NCBI GenBank assembly: GCA_002727515.1
Contig: PBXF01000050.1
Span: forward strand, 2,294-8,099
Source of the DNA: Methanobacteriota archaeon
GTDB lineage: Archaea; Thermoplasmatota; Poseidoniia; Poseidoniales; Poseidoniaceae
DNA: 5,806 bases
Reading direction: 5' to 3'
A program made the translations under genes and the position numbers. This document shows, piece after piece, positions 3,087-5,806 of this stretch. The notes under the pieces were generated by a model. The model was not told where the DNA came from, ran no database searches, and saw only the letters and a list, made by a program, of their open reading frames with translations. Position 1 is the stretch's first letter. Each line of letters starts with the position of its first letter.

Positions 3087-5806
3087 ATGGGAGATAATAA
3101 ATCACAAGGTGGCAGTAGCGGTATTCTAGTTTTTTTGCTTATATTGATGTTGATTTCAAGCGCATATATTGGAGCATTTGGAGTGCCTGACTTTTTGGAC
3201 GGAGATGAAGAATCCCAACAATCTGAAAATACGTACGAGATTGGTGGAGACCAAAGCAGTTCGAGGGTAATTGATCTAGGTAATTCAAACCTATTAATTC
3301 CTGAAGATGTTAGTGCCGATACAATAACTATTGGTGCTCAAATGATAGAGCATACTGATTTCCCTTCGCAATCAAATGCACTAGTACTGACACCGCATGG
3401 GCAAACACTTGATGAAAATATAACTGTTACAATGATGATTACAAATACTTCTGAGAGCCCTCCTATAGTTTACACAAAGGCTAACGAAAGTGCGCCTTGG
3501 ATACATTACGATGTACCATTAGACACTTCGGTTGATGGGCAAGTGAGTTTTGAAATTTCACATTTTAGTTATTGGGTAATAGGAGAAGGTTGCGTTGCTT
3601 CAAATACCTGTCCCGCACCATCTGGCTTAAATTCAGGATACTGTTTAAACGGGGCTTGTCAGTATTACATTCCCGAAAACTGTAGGGAGGGGATGCAAAA
3701 CAGTGGTTTCACATCTGGCGGCTCGGGTCAGAGATTTATTGACCCAGATGGCGTAAATGGCCCGATTCCAATTACCAAAGTATACTGTGATTTCTCCACT
3801 AACGGAGGAGGTTGGACATTGCCATTCAATCACTACACAACTCATGATGTAACTGAAGTATCTACTGGTGGAAAGCATTCATGTGCCTTACTTGCAGACT
3901 CTAGCGTTGCTTGTTGGGGTACTGATGTTGTTGGTTCGTTTGGTAATGGGCCCCTTATCGGAGCTAACCCTGGTTACATTCCCATGCCAACTTTGCCACT
4001 AGGAGGGGATGTTATTGAAATAAACTCTGGATACTACCATACATGCGCCCTAATTGATAACGGCGAAGTAAAATGTTGGGGAGGAAATAGTGGCGGCGGC
4101 ACAATTATGCCCGGCTCTGCTCACTATCAAAGTCCTGTCAAAATCGATCTGAATCAAGATGCTATTTCTGTTAGTGCTGGAAATCAGCACTCGTGTGCGG
4201 TCTTAATAGACGGTTCAGTGAACTGTTGGGGCTCTAATAACGATGGTCAACTTGGTTTGGGCTACAGTAGTTACGGATCTAGTCCGCCAAGCCAAGTAAC
4301 AGGTTTCCCTTCGGGAGTCAAAGCTGTCAGCGTAAACAGTGGGCGTGCACATTCTTGTGCGCTAATGGAAGATAACAGCCTATACTGTTGGGGAGAAAAT
4401 TACTGGGGACAGATAGGCATAGGAATCAGTGCAGCAAACTCACAAAATCCAGACACATACGTAGCGACACAGGTTACAACCAATAGTGCACATGTAGCAA
4501 CCTTCGAAACAGGGTATGCTACCACATGTGCAGTCCTAGTCAATGGCGAAGTGGAGTGTTGGGGGTATGATTCATATGGAAATTTAGGTAATGGAGGTAC
4601 AAACAATCATGCAACAACACCTACACTAGTGTCCTCCTTCGGAAACGGTATATCGGCGACTGATGTTGCGGTTGGAGATCGCCATGGTTGTGCGACGTTA
4701 AGCGACGGAAGTATCAGTTGCTGGGGCGACAATACTTATTCGGCATTAGGAACGACTGGCCAACAGGTTACTTCGCCAACTCCAGCAACAGAGCCAAACG
4801 CTCTTCTGAACGGTAGAAAAGCGATTCAAATCGATTCTTTTAGTCATCATTCATGTGCTGTGAATGATGAGGCGAGTGTCATTTGTTGGGGTTGGAATTC
4901 TTATCAACAATCGGGAGCTTACACAGCCGGTGTGGCGCCATCTGGATACCAGCCTACACATTTAGTACTGGCAAATGAAGTGAAATTTGGTTTCGACCAA
5001 ACACAATGTGTAATTGACAGAATGTGTCCACATTGGGATTTGTGGACGTATTTTAACGACAATGAATTATGTGGAGATGGTTTTGACAATAATGGTGATG
5101 GATTCATTGATGAAAATTGTGGGGGAGATGGAGACCCTGATTCTGACCAAGTTCTGACTGTTGCCGATAATTGCCCGAATACATGGAATCCTAGTCAAGC
5201 TGACAGTAATTCCGATGGTTTTGGAGATGCATGTCAAACTATTTTTTCCAATCGTATTGCGACGGGTAGTTCATTTGCATGCCACATTTTGGATGACGGT
5301 AGCGTTGCTTGTTGGGGGAATAATCTCGCAGGCCAACTTGGAGATGGGACCTATACAGATCGTAGTGAACCTATGAGGACAAATGATTTCGGGAATAATC
5401 GAAAAGCCGTGGCGATAACAGCAGGTGGGTCTCATGTCTGTGTTATTTTAACTGATATGACGATATCTTGTTGGGGTAATAATTTCTATGGGCAATTAGG
5501 AGATGGAACTACAGGTATTAGTGGTACGAAGAATATACCTACTCAGGTTCAAGGCCTACCTAACGGATTAATTGTATCGAGCATTAACGCTGGGGGTTCT
5601 CACACATGTGCTACATTTAACGATGGTTCCGTATGGTGCTGGGGCAAAAACGAATATGGACAGTTAGGAGATGGTACTACGACAGACAGAAGTCTGCCTA
5701 CAAAGGTTCCTTCTTATGGTCCAGGAAGAGAAGCCATTTCCGTTTCTGCCGGGGCAGCCCACACATGTGTAATTGTTTCAGATGATACCGCTGGCTGCTG
5801 GGGATA
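3087..5806 (+). CDS. Giant secreted or surface RCC1-repeat protein with ZU5-like, fibrinogen-like and Ca-binding modules, 3' end outside window
   Basis: One frame stays open from the ATG at 3087 to the window end: 906 codons plus two bases, with no stop. An in-frame stop at 3063-3065 precedes it and no earlier in-frame Met exists, so the start is secure; there is no Shine-Dalgarno sequence. Order of parts by residue: membrane segment or signal peptide 12-33; acidic linker 34-60; ZU5-like beta domain about 61-167; Cys-rich segment 169-199; fibrinogen-like YCD...GGGWT module 199-249; seven RCC1-type blades about 253-633; Ca-binding linker 634-717; at least four more blades from 718, the last cut by the window. 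Each blade has the form G..H.CA......V.CWG.N..GQLG. Canonical RCC1 is a seven-bladed nuclear exchange factor for Ran. Prokaryotic relatives with paired Cys are extracytoplasmic and generally uncharacterised, so no exchange activity should be assumed. Adhesion or ligand binding at the cell surface is the likely role, inferred from architecture. The full protein is probably well over 1,000 residues. Confidence 0.93.
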   Translation, partial: MGDNKSQGGSSGILVFLLILMLISSAYIGAFGVPDFLDGDEESQQSENTYEIGGDQSSSRVIDLGNSNLLIPEDVSADTITIGAQMIEHTDFPSQSNALVLTPHGQTLDENITVTMMITNTSESPPIVYTKANESAPWIHYDVPLDTSVDGQVSFEISHFSYWVIGEGCVASNTCPAPSGLNSGYCLNGACQYYIPENCREGMQNSGFTSGGSGQRFIDPDGVNGPIPITKVYCDFSTNGGGWTLPFNHYTTHDVTEVSTGGKHSCALLADSSVACWGTDVVGSFGNGPLIGANPGYIPMPTLPLGGDVIEINSGYYHTCALIDNGEVKCWGGNSGGGTIMPGSAHYQSPVKIDLNQDAISVSAGNQHSCAVLIDGSVNCWGSNNDGQLGLGYSSYGSSPPSQVTGFPSGVKAVSVNSGRAHSCALMEDNSLYCWGENYWGQIGIGISAANSQNPDTYVATQVTTNSAHVATFETGYATTCAVLVNGEVECWGYDSYGNLGNGGTNNHATTPTLVSSFGNGISATDVAVGDRHGCATLSDGSISCWGDNTYSALGTTGQQVTSPTPATEPNALLNGRKAIQIDSFSHHSCAVNDEASVICWGWNSYQQSGAYTAGVAPSGYQPTHLVLANEVKFGFDQTQCVIDRMCPHWDLWTYFNDNELCGDGFDNNGDGFIDENCGGDGDPDSDQVLTVADNCPNTWNPSQADSNSDGFGDACQTIFSNRIATGSSFACHILDDGSVACWGNNLAGQLGDGTYTDRSEPMRTNDFGNNRKAVAITAGGSHVCVILTDMTISCWGNNFYGQLGDGTTGISGTKNIPTQVQGLPNGLIVSSINAGGSHTCATFNDGSVWCWGKNEYGQLGDGTTTDRSLPTKVPSYGPGREAISVSAGAAHTCVIVSDDTAGCWG
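3120..3185 (+). other. N-terminal signal peptide or membrane anchor
   Basis: Residues 12-33 of the RCC1 protein are hydrophobic (GILVFLLILMLISSAYIGAF) after a short hydrophilic start with one Lys. This is either a Sec signal peptide, with possible cleavage after the Ser-Ala-Tyr stretch, or an uncleaved anchor. The acidic Asp/Glu-rich linker that follows and the many Cys pairs place the rest outside the membrane. Confidence 0.8.
3267..3587 (+). other. ZU5-like beta domain of the RCC1-repeat protein
   Basis: Residues about 61-167 contain LVLTPHGQTLDENITVTM, then a Trp-containing strand (APWIHYDV) and the closing motif VSFEISHFSYWVIG. The order L-T-P-x-G ... N-I-T-V ... W ... H-F-S-x-[YW]-x-V is characteristic of ZU5-like beta-sandwich modules in prokaryotic surface proteins, where the HFS strand ends the domain. 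Such modules are structural or adhesive; none of the autoproteolytic sequences of eukaryotic ZU5 proteins is obvious. Confidence 0.55.
3591..3683 (+). other. Small Cys-rich (EGF-like) segment
   Basis: Five Cys lie at residues 169, 175, 186, 191 and 199. The spacing with GYCLNGACQYY is like the short Cys-rich inserts that connect domains in secreted proteins. It is too short for a full EGF domain, and Cys199 may belong to the fibrinogen-like module instead. Confidence 0.4.
3681..3833 (+). other. Short fibrinogen-like YCD...GGGWT module
   Basis: Residues 199-249 read C-R-E-G ... G-S-G-Q-R-F-I-D-P-D-G ... G-P-I-P-I-T-K-V-Y-C-D-F-S-T-N-G-G-G-W-T-L in outline. This matches the first subdomain of fibrinogen-related domains (C..I ... 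Y.I.P.G......VYCDM.T.GGGWT), in which the two Cys, here 199 and 234, form a disulfide. Only about 50 residues are present; the ligand-binding subdomains of a full domain of about 200 residues are missing, and RCC1 blades begin almost at once. Short YCD/GGGWT modules of this kind are known from bacterial surface proteins. Confidence 0.65.
3843..4985 (+). repeat. First RCC1 block: seven blades
   Basis: Seven repeats of 50-57 residues. The second Cys of each C-x9-C-W-G motif is at residue 276, 330, 380, 434, 491, 545 and 600. Most repeats also have Gly and His before the first Cys, and several keep the G-Q-L-G-x-G turn after the Trp-Gly. Seven is the number of blades in a closed RCC1 propeller. 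Blades 1, 2 and 7 have lost the GQLG turn, and blade 5 has Thr instead of His before the first Cys. This is a protein repeat; the DNA copies are diverged. Confidence 0.9.
4986..5237 (+). other. Calcium-binding linker between RCC1 blocks (MopE-like plus thrombospondin type 3-like)
   Basis: Residues 634-717. The segment CGDGFDNNGDGFIDENC (662-678) matches the pattern C.DG.DND.DG.IDE.C found in MopE-like metal-binding motifs. It is followed by DPDSD (683-687), DNCPNTWNPSQADSNSDG (694-711) and GDAC (713-716), which is a thrombospondin type 3 repeat, with Asp/Asn side chains placed to bind Ca2+ and Cys695 and Cys716 available for a disulfide. The start of the segment, with Cys641 and Cys647, looks like a decayed eighth blade. 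Confidence 0.8.
5238..5806 (+). repeat. Second RCC1 block: four blades visible, continuing beyond the window
   Basis: Second Cys positions of the C-x9-C-W-G motif are 742, 795, 851 and 904, giving spacings of 53, 56 and 53 residues. The first three blades carry the full G-Q-L-G-D-G-T turn, closer to the RCC1 consensus than most blades of the first block. The fourth is cut directly after its Trp-Gly. If this is a complete seven-bladed propeller, about three more blades lie downstream. Confidence 0.88.

Noticed and set aside
3073..3129. Short open frame of 18 codons overlapping the start of the RCC1 gene in another frame
   Set aside because: Out of frame with the gene by two bases, no ribosome binding site, and its product has no recognisable feature; the ATG at 3087 is the one leading into the signal segment.
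5161..5376. Plus-strand open frame of 71 codons within the RCC1 gene
   Set aside because: The overlapping main frame encodes clear thrombospondin type 3 and RCC1 motifs across the same bases, so this is a shadow frame.
3843..5806. Regular repeats with conserved short words, which could suggest a CRISPR array or satellite DNA
   Set aside because: The periodicity of about 150-171 bases is that of RCC1 blades in one open frame; copies are diverged at the DNA level, and there are no identical repeats with unique spacers.
3087..5806. Ran-type guanine nucleotide exchange function from the RCC1 similarity
   Set aside because: The protein is extracytoplasmic with Cys pairs in each blade, and no Ran system is expected; RCC1 blades are used here as a scaffold.
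1..5806. tRNA genes, rRNA, insertion sequences or attachment sites
   Set aside because: I saw no tRNA-like cloverleaf, no transposase or integrase frame and no flanking direct repeats; the non-coding space totals only about 240 bases.

Overview
The window holds four protein-coding genes, two of them cut by the window edges, and no RNA genes, insertion sequences, CRISPR arrays or origins that I can support. Base composition is AT-rich (roughly 40 % GC by eye). None of the three visible starts (1525, 2941 complement, 3087) has a clear Shine-Dalgarno sequence. For the two plus-strand genes an AT-rich, TATA-like tract lies about 25-30 bases before the ATG, as expected for leaderless archaeal transcripts. 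Together with a giant secreted RCC1-repeat protein carrying calcium-binding linkers, this fits a planktonic marine euryarchaeon such as Marine Group II (Poseidoniales). That assignment is an inference; a marine bacterium is not excluded.

Layout. Bases 1-1476 (+) encode most of a phosphohexomutase of the phosphoglucomutase/phosphomannomutase/phosphoglucosamine mutase superfamily. Its N-terminus lies upstream of the window, because the frame is open to base 1 and the codons before the first Met match the family. Bases 1525-2370 (+) encode an unrecognised membrane protein with three transmembrane segments and a domain of about 120 residues predicted to lie outside the cell. Bases 2414-2941 (-), convergent with it, encode a small single-span membrane protein resembling a poorly characterised group common in marine microbes. 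A 145-base AT-rich divergent intergenic region then leads to the fourth gene.

The fourth gene, 3087 to the window end (+), is the main item: at least 906 codons with no stop. In order it has an N-terminal membrane segment, a ZU5-like beta domain, a small Cys-rich segment, a short fibrinogen-like YCD...GGGWT module, seven RCC1-type blades, a calcium-binding linker (MopE-like plus thrombospondin type 3-like) and at least four more RCC1 blades. Every one of the eleven blades carries a C-x9-C-W-G motif, suggesting one disulfide per blade in a surface-exposed or secreted protein.

The genes show no sign of forming one pathway. The mutase is a housekeeping sugar-metabolism enzyme and may supply precursors for surface glycans. 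The other three are envelope proteins of unknown role. The repeat protein probably acts in adhesion or binding at the cell surface, judged by architecture alone.
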